The notes: generated by a model from the letters alone, not told the origin. 64,000 nt of DNA from Anaerolineales bacterium UBA2317 (GCA_002345215.1 DDVH01000004.1:17044-81043), one strand, 5' to 3'. Positions 41,902 through 51,355 are shown, numbered from the stretch's first letter. A program made the numbers and translations.

Positions 41902-43077
41902 CTACGGAATCGCTCCATAAGTTTGGGCGCAAACTATATCATAATATTCAAGTTCAATTGCTTTGTTTTGTTCAGCGTATGCTTTTGCTTCTTGACCAAT
42001 CAGACGGATAGTATCTAGTTCATTTATGGCATTACTACTCCAATAACGTGGAAGAGTCATTAACGGATTTCCCGCAGGGGTTTCTGGTATTGCAAGAGGA
42101 TTAGAAGCATTATAAGTATCTGCTTGCGGAATCCAGTTATACATAACTGGCCCTCGTGGGTTTATTGTAAAACCTAACTTATAACCAAATTGTGGACCTA
42201 GTTCCACTGCACGTTTTGAAAAATTGCCCCCAAACCAAATAAAAGCAATAGGAGTTTTATTAAAATAAGTTTGTATATTTGTTATTGAACCTTGCATTTC
42301 TGCTGTAATAAATTCATCTGTGGATGAATCGGTGATTGCAATTTGATGCAAAACACTATGTGCTTGATAATCAACCCAACCTTCATTAGATAATGCAACA
42401 TTTTCTGCTAAAACATTATCTGCTCCGCCAAATGCACTTATCCATCCATTTACTACTGGCCATCCCCATTTATCATAGTAGGGCCGGAAGTGTTCGTTAA
42501 AATTCTCAGCATATTTTCTATCATCTACGATAATTAACACAGATCTCTCTGGAATTCTGGCATTGTCATAAATAAAATCTGACATTTGTTGCATGTTAAT
42601 AGCTTGAAACCCTAATTCATGCAAACTTTCCATTAATTTCTTATGATCTTTTACAGTAATATTTTTAGGATCGCTTACTGATTCGTCTTTTGATATTCCG
42701 TGATACATAATGGTCATCACCACAGTCCCCGGTGCGGACTTGGTTGAGTCCCATTTATTTTTTATGTATTGACAAGCATCCGCGACATAATTTCGTGGCG
42801 GGCTTTCAATACTGATTAATCCTGTTTGAAATGTAGAAGGTAATGCGGGTGGTGTGCGCGGAACTGTTGCAGTAGGAACTGGTGTTTCAGTTGGTGCTAG
42901 TGTTTGCGTTGGTTGACTAATTTCTGCGAATGCGGTTTGGATTGCCGCAGTCATGGCGATGTTTGGGTCTTGAGTCACTGCTTGGGGTTGGCAAGATGTT
43001 AAAACGAAGGCAAGCAGGCATAAATTAAGAAAGAAGCGTTTGTAGTTATTAGTAATTGGTAATTGTTTGTTAATCAT
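41902..43077 (-). CDS. polysaccharide deacetylase-like lipoprotein
   Basis: 391 residues. Signal with lipobox LTSC, a Thr/Pro-rich stretch (about 45-75), then a NodB-like domain: VVMTIMYHGIS, VLIIVDDR (the aspartates of motif 1), DYQAHSVLH (HxxxH of motif 2) and FIWFGGNFSKRA (motif 3, weak). It may remove acetyl groups from wall or extracellular glycans. The first codons coincide with a TAGTTAT-type heptamer array (43043-43077). No SD is visible. Confidence 0.75.
   Translation of the reverse strand: MINKQLPITNNYKRFFLNLCLLAFVLTSCQPQAVTQDPNIAMTAAIQTAFAEISQPTQTLAPTETPVPTATVPRTPPALPSTFQTGLISIESPPRNYVADACQYIKNKWDSTKSAPGTVVMTIMYHGISKDESVSDPKNITVKDHKKLMESLHELGFQAINMQQMSDFIYDNARIPERSVLIIVDDRKYAENFNEHFRPYYDKWGWPVVNGWISAFGGADNVLAENVALSNEGWVDYQAHSVLHQIAITDSSTDEFITAEMQGSITNIQTYFNKTPIAFIWFGGNFSKRAVELGPQFGYKLGFTINPRGPVMYNWIPQADTYNASNPLAIPETPAGNPLMTLPRYWSSNAINELDTIRLIGQEAKAYAEQNKAIELEYYDIVCAQTYGAIP
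43043..43077 (-). repeat. heptamer array covering the lipoprotein's N-terminal codons
   Basis: TAGTTAT, TAGTAAT, TGGTAAT, TGTTTGT, TAATCAT. It encodes MINKQLPITNNY, the N-region of the signal peptide, and includes the start codon. Confidence 0.65.
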
Positions 43078-43100
43078 AAAATTTATTCTACACTAAAAAT

Positions 43101-43130
43101 AAAAAACGTCTGTTTTCACAAACGTTTTTT
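43101..43130 (-). terminator. terminator after the inositol-phosphate synthase gene
   Basis: AAAAACGT pairs with ACGTTTTT around CTGTTTTCACAA; minus-strand T run at the end. Confidence 0.75.
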
Positions 43131-43147
43131 ATTTCACGTTTCATTTT

Positions 43148-44233
43148 TTACTCGTCAGATTTTCCTGAAATAAAATCTTCGACCTTTTGGTGAGCAACTT
43201 CATCTTTGAATTGTTTGGGTGGCGTTTTGAAGAAGTATGATGAAGGACCAAGAATCGGACCGGCAAGTTCTCTATCGAGTGCAATTTTTGCACAACGTAC
43301 TGCATCCATAATTACGCCGGCAGAATTGGGGCTATCCCACACTTCAAGTTTTAATTCGAGATTTAATGGAACATTACCAAATGTTGTACCTTCCATGCGT
43401 ATGTAACACCATTTGCGATCTGTTAACCATGGTACATGATCGCTCGGACCGACATGCACATCGTTTGGATTCATTTCATACGGAATCATGCTGGTGACTG
43501 CATTTGTCTTTGAAATCTTTTTTGATTCAAGCCTTTCACGTTCAAGCATGTTTAAGAAATCTGTATTGCCACCAAAATTTAATTGATAAGTACGATCAAT
43601 TTTCACGCCTCTATCTATAAACAAACTTGTGAGCACGCGATGCACAATCGTTGCGCCAACTTGACTCTTAATATCGTCGCCGAGAATGGGCAAGCCGGCA
43701 TCTTCAAACCTTTTTCCCCAATATTCTGAAGAAGCGATGAAAACTGGAATGCCATTGACGAATGCACAACCGGCTTCAAGAATTTGTTCTACATACCATT
43801 TGGTTGCCATTTCTGAGCCGACAGGTAAAAAGTTAATCACTACATCGGTGTGTGTTTCTTTTAATAATTGAGCGATGTTTGCTGTAGAGCCCGGTGCTTT
43901 TTTGATAATTTCGCCAAGATATTTTCCAAGCCCGTCATGAGTCATGCCACGTACAACAGGTGCATTTAATTTTGGAACATCTGCAAACTTATAGGTATTA
44001 TTTGGTTCTGCAAAAATCGCTTCGGATAAATCTTTACCGACTTTGGTTGCGTTAACGTCAATACCCAATGTGAATTCAATATCTTTAATATGATAGTCCC
44101 CAAGTTTGGGGTGCATAATGCCGGGGATGACATCATCATTTTTTGCGTTTTTATAAAATTGCACGCCTTGCACTAATGATGAAGCACAATTCCCGACACC
44201 GATAATTGCCACACGAACTTTTTTATTTGCCAT
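43148..44233 (-). CDS. ino1: myo-inositol-1-phosphate synthase
   Basis: 361 residues. NAD-binding [16 protein letters not shown] at the N-terminus, then [34 protein letters not shown] (near 190) and [13 protein letters not shown]. This is the actinobacterial/archaeal-type enzyme. It turns glucose 6-phosphate into inositol 1-phosphate for inositol lipids or solutes such as di-myo-inositol phosphate. AAGGAGAG precedes the ATG. It stands alone, divergent from a histidine kinase. Confidence 0.94.
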   Translation of the reverse strand: MANKKVRVAIIGVGNCASSLVQGVQFYKNAKNDDVIPGIMHPKLGDYHIKDIEFTLGIDVNATKVGKDLSEAIFAEPNNTYKFADVPKLNAPVVRGMTHDGLGKYLGEIIKKAPGSTANIAQLLKETHTDVVINFLPVGSEMATKWYVEQILEAGCAFVNGIPVFIASSEYWGKRFEDAGLPILGDDIKSQVGATIVHRVLTSLFIDRGVKIDRTYQLNFGGNTDFLNMLERERLESKKISKTNAVTSMIPYEMNPNDVHVGPSDHVPWLTDRKWCYIRMEGTTFGNVPLNLELKLEVWDSPNSAGVIMDAVRCAKIALDRELAGPILGPSSYFFKTPPKQFKDEVAHQKVEDFISGKSDE

Positions 44234-44351
44234 GAAAAACTCTCCTTGAATTTTGTTATTTCATTGTAAGGTTGATTACAATTTCCTTATCCATTACTTA
44301 AATACCAAAGAATCAGATACAACCGTAAAGTATAATCTTACTCACATAAAA

Positions 44352-45608
44352 ATGACTACGCCTCGAATCAACGTTTCTGCCCGTTTGCTGGATTTGACTC
44401 GTAATCTCAGTTCAATCACCGAACTGGAGACGTATTTGCATGCCTTGCTCTCTGCCGTTAAAGAATTGACTGGTAGCGCGAGTGCTTCACTTTTGGAATA
44501 TGACGAAACTGCCAAAGAATTTTTCTTCAATTCGATGTTGTGGTTTCAAGGCGACCAAGTCCGTTCTGCTAGAGTGCCAGTGCAGGGGAGTGTAGCAGGT
44601 TGGGTATTTTTATATGGCAAACCCGTTGCCATTGATGATGTCAGCAAAGACAAACGTCACTACAAAAAAATAGACGAACTGGCTGGTTTTACCACAAAAT
44701 CAATCTTGGGCGTGCCAGTTATTTTGAGAGAAAAGACAATCGCAGTATTAGAAGTTTTCAATAAACTAGAACCCTATACAAATGAAGATATTTGGATTGC
44801 CGAAACCATTTCCGCTTTAATTGCCGCCTCTCTTCAAAATGACTCATTAGAGAAAAAGATTCAATCCACACAAGATGAAGCTCGTGAACTTGAACAACTC
44901 AAAAATGAATTTATCGCCATTGCTTCACATGAACTCCGTACGCCATTAGGATTAATTTTAGGTCATGCAACGTTTCTCAAAGAATTAATCAATAACCCAG
45001 ATCATGAAGAACAAATAGATACCATTATTCGTAATGCCACACGATTAAAAGAAATTATAGAAAACCTAACCAGTGTAGATAATTACGAATCAGGCAGTGC
45101 CCTCTTAAAATCTCGTAAAGTTTCAGTTGAAAGAATTATTGAAGATGTTGCCATTTCTTTTAGTGATATGGCAAAAAAGAAAAGTATCGCGCTTAGAACT
45201 GAAACTGAACCCACGCAAGAATTGCTGGTAGATATTGATGGTGGGAAAATTGCAATTGTATTAAGTAACCTAGTAAAAAATGCACTCACCTTCACCAACG
45301 AAAATGGTCAAGTCATCATTCGCGGCGAACAACATCCTGAATATGTCAAAGTCAGCGTACAAGATAACGGCATTGGAATCCCAACCAGCGACCTCAACAA
45401 AGTATTTGACCGTTTCTATCAAGTCGAATCACATCTCACACGCAAACATGGTGGCATGGGTTTGGGGTTATCGGTTGCCAAAGTGATGGTTGAAATGCAT
45501 GGCGGGCGTATTTGGGCAGAAAGCAAAGAAGGCGAAGGAAGCATATTTTCATTCCTCTTGCCCGTACGAAAAACACAACCACTTCCACAAACACCTTTCA
45601 AAAGTTAA
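44352..45608 (+). CDS. GAF-domain sensor histidine kinase
   Basis: 418 residues. GAF domain (about 12-165), short coiled coil, HisKA with the phosphorylated His in IASHELRTPLGLI (near 200), and an HATPase domain with LVKNALTF (N box), DNGIGIP (G1) and GMGLGLSVAK (G2). No membrane segment, so the signal is cytoplasmic. TATAAT at 44331-44336 lies 15 bp before the ATG and there is no SD, so the mRNA may be leaderless; the longer frame from 44253 would run through the promoter. No response regulator is adjacent. Confidence 0.9.
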   Translation: MTTPRINVSARLLDLTRNLSSITELETYLHALLSAVKELTGSASASLLEYDETAKEFFFNSMLWFQGDQVRSARVPVQGSVAGWVFLYGKPVAIDDVSKDKRHYKKIDELAGFTTKSILGVPVILREKTIAVLEVFNKLEPYTNEDIWIAETISALIAASLQNDSLEKKIQSTQDEARELEQLKNEFIAIASHELRTPLGLILGHATFLKELINNPDHEEQIDTIIRNATRLKEIIENLTSVDNYESGSALLKSRKVSVERIIEDVAISFSDMAKKKSIALRTETEPTQELLVDIDGGKIAIVLSNLVKNALTFTNENGQVIIRGEQHPEYVKVSVQDNGIGIPTSDLNKVFDRFYQVESHLTRKHGGMGLGLSVAKVMVEMHGGRIWAESKEGEGSIFSFLLPVRKTQPLPQTPFKS

Positions 45609-45716
45609 TTACATCCATTGCGAGACGCACTCTTGTTTTTTACGTCGCAGCAATCTCTTAATTTAATCAAAGAGATTTATTTTCTTTGATAAACTATCCC
45701 CTCAAAAGGATACAAA

Positions 45717-46901
45717 ATGACTCAACGCCTCAACCTACAATTCGACCTGATTCGCCAATCCGCAACAGTAGCAATGGGTGACAGAATCCTCGCGCTCAAA
45801 GCCAGTGGAAAAAATATTGTCGCCTTACAAACCGGCGACCCTGATTTTGGTACGCCACCTGCCATCATGGATGTTGCTTTCAAAGCCATGCAATCTGGAT
45901 TAACTCATTATGGTCCATCACGTGGAACACCAGAATTACGAAAAGCCGTAGCAACAAAATTATTGCGTGATGAAGGCGTTGAATATAATCCTGAAACAGA
46001 AATTTTAATAACACATGGCGGGATTCATGCTTATTACTTAGCCATGCAATCTATTTTGAATCCGGGTGATGATGTTTTAATTCCAGACCCAACATGGGCA
46101 ACTCATTCCAACATGGCGATCATGTTAAGAGGAAATGTCATCAGAGTCCCTGCTCCCGCAGAAAACTCATTTATCCCGTATTTTGAAGCGTGGGAAAAAG
46201 CATTGACTCCCAAAACAAAAGTTATCGTCTTGAATTATCCATCGAATCCAACGGGAATGTTTCCATCAAAAGAATATTTACAACGTTTACAAGATTTTGC
46301 CAAAGCAAATAATTTATGGGTTGTTGTAGATGAAGTGTATGGCAGTTTGTATTACGATGAAAAACCAACGTCTGCGGCGGCGATTGATGGCGCAAAAGAA
46401 AGAACATTGCTAGTAAACAGTTTATCAAAATCTTATGCCATGACAGGTTGGCGCGTTGGATATTTAGCCGCGCCACAAGCAATTATAGAAAACGCAATCA
46501 AGGCTGGGCAAAATTCAATTACATGTGTGGCACCGTTTATCCAAAAAGCCGCCGCGTTTGCATTAACTGATTCTGTCATTCAAGAAGAAACTGCCAACAT
46601 GCGCGCCGCTTATAAAAGAAGAAAAGATTTGGTGATTCGTTTGTCGCATGAATTGGAATGTGACAAAGTAAAAATTATTGAACCAAAAGGTGCTTTTTAT
46701 TTTTTCTTAGATATGCGTGCCTTGAATATGCCTTCGGTTGAAATGTGTGAAAGGATTTTAGAAGAATATGGTGTAGGGCTTGTACCCGGCTCTGCATTTG
46801 GAAAGGAAGGCGAAGGTTTTATCCGCGTGTGCATCGCCGCTTCTGATAAAGATGTAGAAGAAGGTTTTAGAAAAATTGTCGAATGGGCAGAGAAACAGTA
46901 G
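45717..46901 (+). CDS. class I aminotransferase (aspartate aminotransferase-like)
   Basis: 394 residues. Schiff-base lysine in LSKSYAMTGWRVGYLAAP, NYPSNPTGMF, and VVDEVYGSLYYD. It resembles the prephenate/aspartate aminotransferases of thermophiles and Chloroflexi. The next gene is prephenate dehydratase, 36 bp downstream after a hairpin, so it probably makes phenylalanine or tyrosine from the oxoacid. Aspartate as substrate is also possible. Confidence 0.87.
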   Translation: MTQRLNLQFDLIRQSATVAMGDRILALKASGKNIVALQTGDPDFGTPPAIMDVAFKAMQSGLTHYGPSRGTPELRKAVATKLLRDEGVEYNPETEILITHGGIHAYYLAMQSILNPGDDVLIPDPTWATHSNMAIMLRGNVIRVPAPAENSFIPYFEAWEKALTPKTKVIVLNYPSNPTGMFPSKEYLQRLQDFAKANNLWVVVDEVYGSLYYDEKPTSAAAIDGAKERTLLVNSLSKSYAMTGWRVGYLAAPQAIIENAIKAGQNSITCVAPFIQKAAAFALTDSVIQEETANMRAAYKRRKDLVIRLSHELECDKVKIIEPKGAFYFFLDMRALNMPSVEMCERILEEYGVGLVPGSAFGKEGEGFIRVCIAASDKDVEEGFRKIVEWAEKQ

Positions 46902-46902
46902 G

Positions 46903-46923
46903 GGCGAGGTTTCCTCGCCTTTT
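46903..46923 (+). terminator. hairpin between the aminotransferase and pheA
   Basis: GGCGAGG-TTT-CCTCGCC followed by TTTTA. It may attenuate rather than end transcription, since pheA starts 14 bp later. Confidence 0.75.
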
Positions 46924-46937
46924 ATATTGGAGAAATC

Positions 46938-47750
46938 ATGAAAGTTGCATTTCAAGGGGAGCATGGCGCGTATAGCGAGCAAGCGATATTTGAATATTTT
47001 GGCAAAGATGTAGAAACGATTCCATGCGAATCATTTGATGCCTTGTTTGATGCAGTCGCTTCAAAAAACGGGGAGGCTGGATTCGCTCCGATTGAAAATT
47101 CACTAGCTGGGAGCATCCACCAAAATTATGATTTATTGCTTCGTCATAACTTACATATTGTCGGGGAGTATTTTTTGCGCGTGAGGCATTGTTTAATTAC
47201 ATTGCCTGATGTAAAAAAAGAAGAGATAAAAAAGGCAATCAGTCATCCGCAAGCGTTGGGACAATGTGCAAATTATCTAAGAAATTTAGGCATCAAGCCT
47301 GAGTCTGTGTATGACACAGCGGGGAGTGTGAAGATGTTGAAAGAATCTGGTGCACGAGATACAGCGGCGATAGCATCAAAGCGTGCGGCTGAGTTGTATG
47401 GAATGCAAATTGTAGAAGAGGGGATTGAAGACAACACAGAAAACTTCACGCGCTTCTTATGTTTGGGTACAGAATCAATTGTCCCGAAGGAAGAAGCGAA
47501 AACGTCTATTGTTTTTACGTTAAAAAACCAGCCAGGCGCTTTGTATAAAGCATTAAGTGTCTTTGCTTTACGCGATATTGATTTGACAAAAATTGAATCA
47601 CGTCCGTTACAAGGCAAGCCGTGGGAATATTTATTTTATATTGATTTCATCGGCTCAACACATGATGAAATTTGTAAAAAGGCGTTAGAAAATTTGGGGG
47701 AGTATGCACTCATGTTACGAGTGTTAGGTTCGTATCCAAGATTTAAGTAA
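46938..47750 (+). CDS. pheA: prephenate dehydratase
   Basis: 270 residues. FQGEHGAYSEQA start, the catalytic NFTRFLCLG (Thr-Arg-Phe) near 165, and a C-terminal ACT domain with FTLKNQPGALYKALSVFALRDI (about 188-209) for phenylalanine feedback. It converts prephenate to phenylpyruvate. It stands directly behind an aminotransferase able to finish the pathway. Full length. Confidence 0.95.
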   Translation: MKVAFQGEHGAYSEQAIFEYFGKDVETIPCESFDALFDAVASKNGEAGFAPIENSLAGSIHQNYDLLLRHNLHIVGEYFLRVRHCLITLPDVKKEEIKKAISHPQALGQCANYLRNLGIKPESVYDTAGSVKMLKESGARDTAAIASKRAAELYGMQIVEEGIEDNTENFTRFLCLGTESIVPKEEAKTSIVFTLKNQPGALYKALSVFALRDIDLTKIESRPLQGKPWEYLFYIDFIGSTHDEICKKALENLGEYALMLRVLGSYPRFK

Positions 47751-47764
47751 TTCGAAATTAATAC

Positions 47765-47793
47765 TTGACTAAGTAGAATTTTTGTTCTATTAT
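47765..47793 (+). promoter_or_regulatory. promoter with GAAT-N4-GTTC box (copy B)
   Basis: TTGACT (47765-47770), 17 bp, TATTAT (47788-47793). The box GAAT-TTTT-GTTC (47776-47787) abuts the -10. It precedes the VOC gene; one base off the perfect inverted repeat seen at 17828-17839. Confidence 0.72.
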
Positions 47794-47815
47794 AGAAGCA
47801 GAGAAAGGAATCCAT

Positions 47816-48304
47816 ATGAGAAAAATAGTAACTTTTCTTTGGTTTAAAGACCATGCAGAGGAAGCAGTAGATTTGTATGTGTCGTTGTTTGAAAATGCAA
47901 AAATAATAAACACATCTTATCTTACAGAGTCAGTAGCAAAAGAAGCTGGAATGAAAACTGGAGCTATATCATCAATAGACTTTGAACTGGATGGTCAAAA
48001 CTTTACTGCATTAAATGGGGGTCCAATGTACACTTTTAGTGAGGCTACCTCAATAGCGGTAAACTGCAAAACTCAAGAAGAGATTGATAAGCTTTGGGAT
48101 GCGCTATCCGATGGTGGTGAAGTAATATCTTGCGGATGGCTTAAAGATAAATATGGATTAACGTGGCAGATTATGCCGGAAAGCCTAGATATTATGATGC
48201 GTGACCCAGACACTGCTAAAGCTGATCGGGTTGGCGCTGCGATGCTTCGTATGGAGGGGAAACTGAATCTAAGCGAACTCGAAAAAGCCTACAGAGGCGA
48301 ATAA
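47816..48304 (+). CDS. VOC family protein (PhnB-like), paralogue 1
   Basis: 162 residues. FLWFKDHAEEAVDLYVSLF, FELDGQNFTALNGGPMYTF, and SCGWLKDKYGLTWQIMPE are the PhnB/3-demethylubiquinone-methyltransferase-like pattern of the VOC superfamily. These are small metal-binding or drug-binding proteins of mostly unknown role. It is paralogous to the gene at 50896. AAAGGAA lies before the ATG, and a terminator follows. Its promoter carries box B. Confidence 0.88.
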   Translation: MRKIVTFLWFKDHAEEAVDLYVSLFENAKIINTSYLTESVAKEAGMKTGAISSIDFELDGQNFTALNGGPMYTFSEATSIAVNCKTQEEIDKLWDALSDGGEVISCGWLKDKYGLTWQIMPESLDIMMRDPDTAKADRVGAAMLRMEGKLNLSELEKAYRGE

Positions 48305-48325
48305 TCATTTAACTAGGTAGTTTTT

Positions 48326-48361
48326 AAAGAGCACTAGAACTTCTGGTGCTCTTTCAGTTTT
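48326..48361 (+). terminator. terminator after the first VOC gene
   Basis: AAAGAGCACTAGAA (48326-48339) pairs with TTCTGGTGCTCTTT (48341-48354) with one mismatch, followed by a T-rich tail. Confidence 0.8.
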
Positions 48362-48401
48362 TAGGCTCATTTCCAATATCTAAGTAAATTTAAATTGCCC
48401 C

Positions 48402-48453
48402 TTGACAACACAGAATTTTTGTTCTAAAATATGTAACAGATTGGTTACATATT
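48402..48453 (+). promoter_or_regulatory. promoter with GAAT-N4-GTTC box (copy C) and 10-6-10 ArsR palindrome
   Basis: TTGACA (48402-48407), 17 bp, TAAAAT (48425-48430). GAAT-TTTT-GTTC lies at 48413-48424, directly before the -10. AATATGTAAC-N6-GTTACATATT (48428-48453) is a perfect palindrome over the start point, ending at the arsR ATG. Two different regulators could act here: one inside the promoter, and ArsR at the start. Confidence 0.82.
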
Positions 48454-48795
48454 ATGAGACGAGACGTTTTTCAAGCCATTGCAGACCCTAATCGCAGAGC
48501 CATCTTAAGTTTATTGGCGAAGAATGAAAGACTAAACCTAAACGGTGTCGCCGAAAATTTTCGCATCAGTCGCCCTGCTGTTTCGCGCCACATCAAAATT
48601 TTGAAAGAATGCGGTTTAGTGATTGTGATTCAAGAAGGTCGTGAACGATATTGCGAAGCGAAGTTTGATAAGTTAAATGAAGTGACCGATTGGATAGAAA
48701 AATATCGTCAGTTTTGGGAAGAACGTTTTAGTCGTTTGGATAAAATTTTAGAAGAAATGAAAAAACAGGAGAAGAAAAAAAATGTCAAAAAATAA
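48454..48795 (+). CDS. ArsR family regulator (metal-independent, SRPBCC-linked type)
   Basis: 113 residues, winged helix: [37 protein letters not shown] and [13 protein letters not shown], then a Lys/Glu-rich tail. It belongs to the ArsR branch that pairs with AHSA1-type SRPBCC proteins and usually lacks metal ligands. The perfect palindrome ending at its ATG is the expected self-operator. No SD is visible and the leader is about 17 bases. It overlaps the SRPBCC gene by 14 bp. Confidence 0.9.
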   Translation: MRRDVFQAIADPNRRAILSLLAKNERLNLNGVAENFRISRPAVSRHIKILKECGLVIVIQEGRERYCEAKFDKLNEVTDWIEKYRQFWEERFSRLDKILEEMKKQEKKKNVKK

Positions 48796-49267
48796 AGTGT
48801 CTATTATTGCAGAACCAAATAAACAAGAGGTATTTATCACCCGCGAATTTGATGCGCCACGAGCATTAGTTTACAAAGCCCACATTGACCCTGAACTCTA
48901 TGTCAAGTGGCTGGGACCACATGGCTTAGAAATGATTCTCGAAACCTTTGAACCTGTCAATGGTGGAAAATATCGTTACATCCACAAAGATGAAAATGGT
49001 GAGTATGCTTTTCATGGCGTATTTCATACTATGACTGAAGATTTGATGATTCAAACTTTTGAGTTTGAAGGACTACCTGAACCTGGTCATGTGACGTTGG
49101 ATACGATGCGGCTTGAAGAATTACCGAACAACCGCACAAGGCTTACGATTCAATCTGTGTTTCAATCTGTTGCCGACCGCGATGGCATGATGCAATCTGG
49201 AATGGAAACAGGTGTTGTTGAAGGCTATGAAAAATTAGATGCGCTTTTAGAAAAAATGAGTTTATGA
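48782..49267 (+). CDS. SRPBCC (AHSA1-like) domain protein
   Basis: 161 residues. [31 protein letters not shown] at the start (shown in part), [15 protein letters not shown], and a C-terminal long helix [21 protein letters not shown]: the Aha1/CalC-like START fold with a hydrophobic pocket. Function is unknown; related proteins bind small hydrophobic molecules. It overlaps arsR upstream and the alkylation-repair gene downstream by 4 bp (ATGA), so translation is coupled. Confidence 0.9.
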   Translation: MSKNKVSIIAEPNKQEVFITREFDAPRALVYKAHIDPELYVKWLGPHGLEMILETFEPVNGGKYRYIHKDENGEYAFHGVFHTMTEDLMIQTFEFEGLPEPGHVTLDTMRLEELPNNRTRLTIQSVFQSVADRDGMMQSGMETGVVEGYEKLDALLEKMSL

Positions 49268-49962
49268 AATTAACCGCTGATGAATTTATCAAGAAATTAA
49301 AAACGCTTCGCTCTCAGGGGGTGGCTGATTCTCATCGCCATTTAGCATTTGATTCCGCTGACGAAATTCTCGGCGTCCGCATGGGGCAAGTGTTTGCCTT
49401 AGCAAAAGAATTCATCAGCATGGAATTGGATGAGGTGCAGAAACTGCTTCAAAGTCCGATACATGAGGCGCGTGTGGGTGCAATCAGTATTATGGATTTT
49501 CAAGCTCGTCATAAAAAAACATCTGATGAACGAAAAAAAGAATTGTTCAATTTATATGTTAAACAACACAAACACATCAACACCTGGGATTTAGTAGATA
49601 GGTCTGCGGTGTGGGTAGTGGGTAGTTATTTGTTTGATAAAAAGCGCGATGTTTTATATAAATTGGCGAAGTCTAAAAAAATGGCGGAACGAAGAACGGC
49701 GATTGTGAGTACATTATTTTTCATCGGCAAAGGTGATGTAGATGATACCTTCAAACTTGCTGAGTTGATGTTGCTTGATAAAGAAGACTTAATTCATAAA
49801 GCCAATGGTTGGGCATTGCGCTTTGCAGGTGATAAAGATAAAAAACGTTTGCTGAAATTTTTAGATAAATATGCAAGCACCATGCCGCGTGTGACTTTAA
49901 GGTACGCAACTGAAAAGTTTGATAAAAAGTTACGCGAGCATTATTTAAAATTGAAAGACTAA
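49264..49962 (+). CDS. AlkD-like DNA alkylation repair glycosylase
   Basis: 232 residues, all-helical HEAT-like repeats. [20 protein letters not shown] (about 100-119) carries the Trp and Asp that bind and cleave alkylated bases in Bacillus AlkD, and [15 protein letters not shown] follows. It removes N3- and N7-alkylated purines, including bulky or charged adducts. It is the third gene of the ArsR operon, whose promoter has a LexA-like box; DNA-damage control is a reasonable inference. Confidence 0.87.
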   Translation: MKLTADEFIKKLKTLRSQGVADSHRHLAFDSADEILGVRMGQVFALAKEFISMELDEVQKLLQSPIHEARVGAISIMDFQARHKKTSDERKKELFNLYVKQHKHINTWDLVDRSAVWVVGSYLFDKKRDVLYKLAKSKKMAERRTAIVSTLFFIGKGDVDDTFKLAELMLLDKEDLIHKANGWALRFAGDKDKKRLLKFLDKYASTMPRVTLRYATEKFDKKLREHYLKLKD

Positions 49963-49964
49963 AC

Positions 49965-50516
49965 ATGAAACTTATTCAATACTTGGCTTTGTTACGCGGA
50001 ATAAACGTTGGCGGAAAAAATATTATCAAGATGGCAGATTTGAAAGCATGTTTTGAGTCGCTAGGTTTTTCAAATGTAGTCACTTATATTCAAAGCGGAA
50101 ATGTTTTGTTTGAATCTGAATCGAAAGACAAAGAAGGATTGACCAAGAAAATTGAAGCAGGTCTTTCTATACAATTTAAGTATGAAGCAAAACTTGTCAC
50201 GATTTCACACAAAGAACTAAAAGAAATTGTGGATGAAGCTCCGCGTGGATTTGGCAAAGAACCAGACACTTATCGTTATGATGTGATTTTCTTGAAAGAA
50301 CCTTTAACTTCAAAAGAAGCGATGAAAAGTGTAAAAGTAAAAGAAGGTGTAGATTCTGCTCACGCTGGGAAAGACGCGCTTTATTTCTCACGTCTGATTG
50401 CTAAAGCCTCATCAAGTCATTTGACGAAAATTATTGGCTTGCCTGTTTATCAAAACATGACCATTCGCAATTGGAATACAACAACCAAATTGTTAGCAAT
50501 AATGGAAAAGGAGTAA
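49965..50516 (+). CDS. DUF1697 family protein
   Basis: 183 residues. YLALLRGINVGGKNIIKMADLK, VVTYIQSGNVLFES and GLPVYQNMTIRNWNTTTKLLA: full-length DUF1697. Function unknown; a nucleic-acid link has been suggested only by neighbourhood. The gap to the alkylation-repair gene is 2 bp, and the stop is followed at once by the next start region. Confidence 0.88.
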   Translation: MKLIQYLALLRGINVGGKNIIKMADLKACFESLGFSNVVTYIQSGNVLFESESKDKEGLTKKIEAGLSIQFKYEAKLVTISHKELKEIVDEAPRGFGKEPDTYRYDVIFLKEPLTSKEAMKSVKVKEGVDSAHAGKDALYFSRLIAKASSSHLTKIIGLPVYQNMTIRNWNTTTKLLAIMEKE

Positions 50517-50518
50517 TG

Positions 50519-50899
50519 ATGGCTAAGACAAATTTCCAATCCATTGATGAATACATTGCGGCTTGCCCTGAACAAGCACAAGAATATTTGCAAAAGATTC
50601 GTAAGATTGTCAAAACAGTTGCACCAGAGGCAAAAGAGAAAATTAGTTATCAAATTGCCTGCTTTGAATTGAATGGAAAAAACTTAATCCATTTTGCGGG
50701 TTGGAAAAGCCATGTCTCGATGTACCCTACTCCACCTGGGAGTGAAGCGTTCAATAAAGCAATTGCAAAACATGCAGGCGGTAAAGGTACAACCAAATTT
50801 ATGTTAGATGAGCCGTTGCCTGTGAAATTGATTCAGCAAATTGTGAAGTATCGAGTCGCTGATAATTTAGAAAGTCAAAAAAAGGAGAAAATAAAATGA
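50519..50899 (+). CDS. DUF1801 (YdhG-like) protein, copy 1
   Basis: 126 residues. FQSIDEYIAACPEQAQEYLQKIR, KISYQIACFELNG, FAGWKSHVSMYP and KFMLDEPLPVKLI define DUF1801. A Bacillus member was described as an iron chaperone for frataxin-like proteins, but most are of unknown function. The frame opens at 50471; AAAGGAG at 50507-50513 points to ATG 50519 (50516 is an alternative). It overlaps the next gene by 4 bp. Confidence 0.88.
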   Translation: MAKTNFQSIDEYIAACPEQAQEYLQKIRKIVKTVAPEAKEKISYQIACFELNGKNLIHFAGWKSHVSMYPTPPGSEAFNKAIAKHAGGKGTTKFMLDEPLPVKLIQQIVKYRVADNLESQKKEKIK

Positions 50900-51354
50900 G
50901 CAAGATTACCCCGTTTTTATGGTTTGACACGCAAGCAGAAGAGGCGATGAATTTTTATGTTTCGCTTTTCAAAAATTCAAAAGTGCATGATGTTTCGCGT
51001 GGACCTGATGGCAAGGCGTTTATCGTTTCGTTTGAATTGGATGGGCAGAAATATATGGGCTTGAATGCAGGACCACAATTCAAGTTTAATGAAGCAGTTT
51101 CAATGTATGTGGATTGCAAAGACCAAGCCGAAGTGGATTATTTTTGGAATGCACTCACTGCTGATGGTGGGGAAGAATCTATGTGTGCTTGGTGCAAAGA
51201 TAAGTTTGGATTATGGTGGCAAATTGTTCCGAAGCAGTTAATGGAGTTGATGGGTGATCCAGACCCTGAAAAAGCTGGGCGTGTGCGAGATGCTATGCTC
51301 AAAATGAAAAAAATCATCGTGGCTGATTTGCAAAAAGCGTATAACGGCGGTTAA
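50896..51354 (+). CDS. VOC family protein (PhnB-like), paralogue 2
   Basis: 152 residues. FLWFDTQAEEAMNFYVSLF, FELDGQKYMGLNAGPQFKF, CAWCKDKFGLWWQIVPKQL. It is a paralogue of the gene at 47816; the second copy has replaced some residues but keeps all motifs. It is the last gene of the ArsR-SRPBCC-AlkD operon and converges with the MarR gene. Function as for paralogue 1: unknown. Confidence 0.88.
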   Translation: MSKITPFLWFDTQAEEAMNFYVSLFKNSKVHDVSRGPDGKAFIVSFELDGQKYMGLNAGPQFKFNEAVSMYVDCKDQAEVDYFWNALTADGGEESMCAWCKDKFGLWWQIVPKQLMELMGDPDPEKAGRVRDAMLKMKKIIVADLQKAYNGG

Positions 51355-51355
51355 T

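Noticed and set aside
45609..45716. Possible small RNA or tRNA in the histidine kinase - aminotransferase gap
   Set aside because: It shows only a decayed CATTGCGAG...GCAATCTC REP relative; no cloverleaf or promoter-terminator pair.
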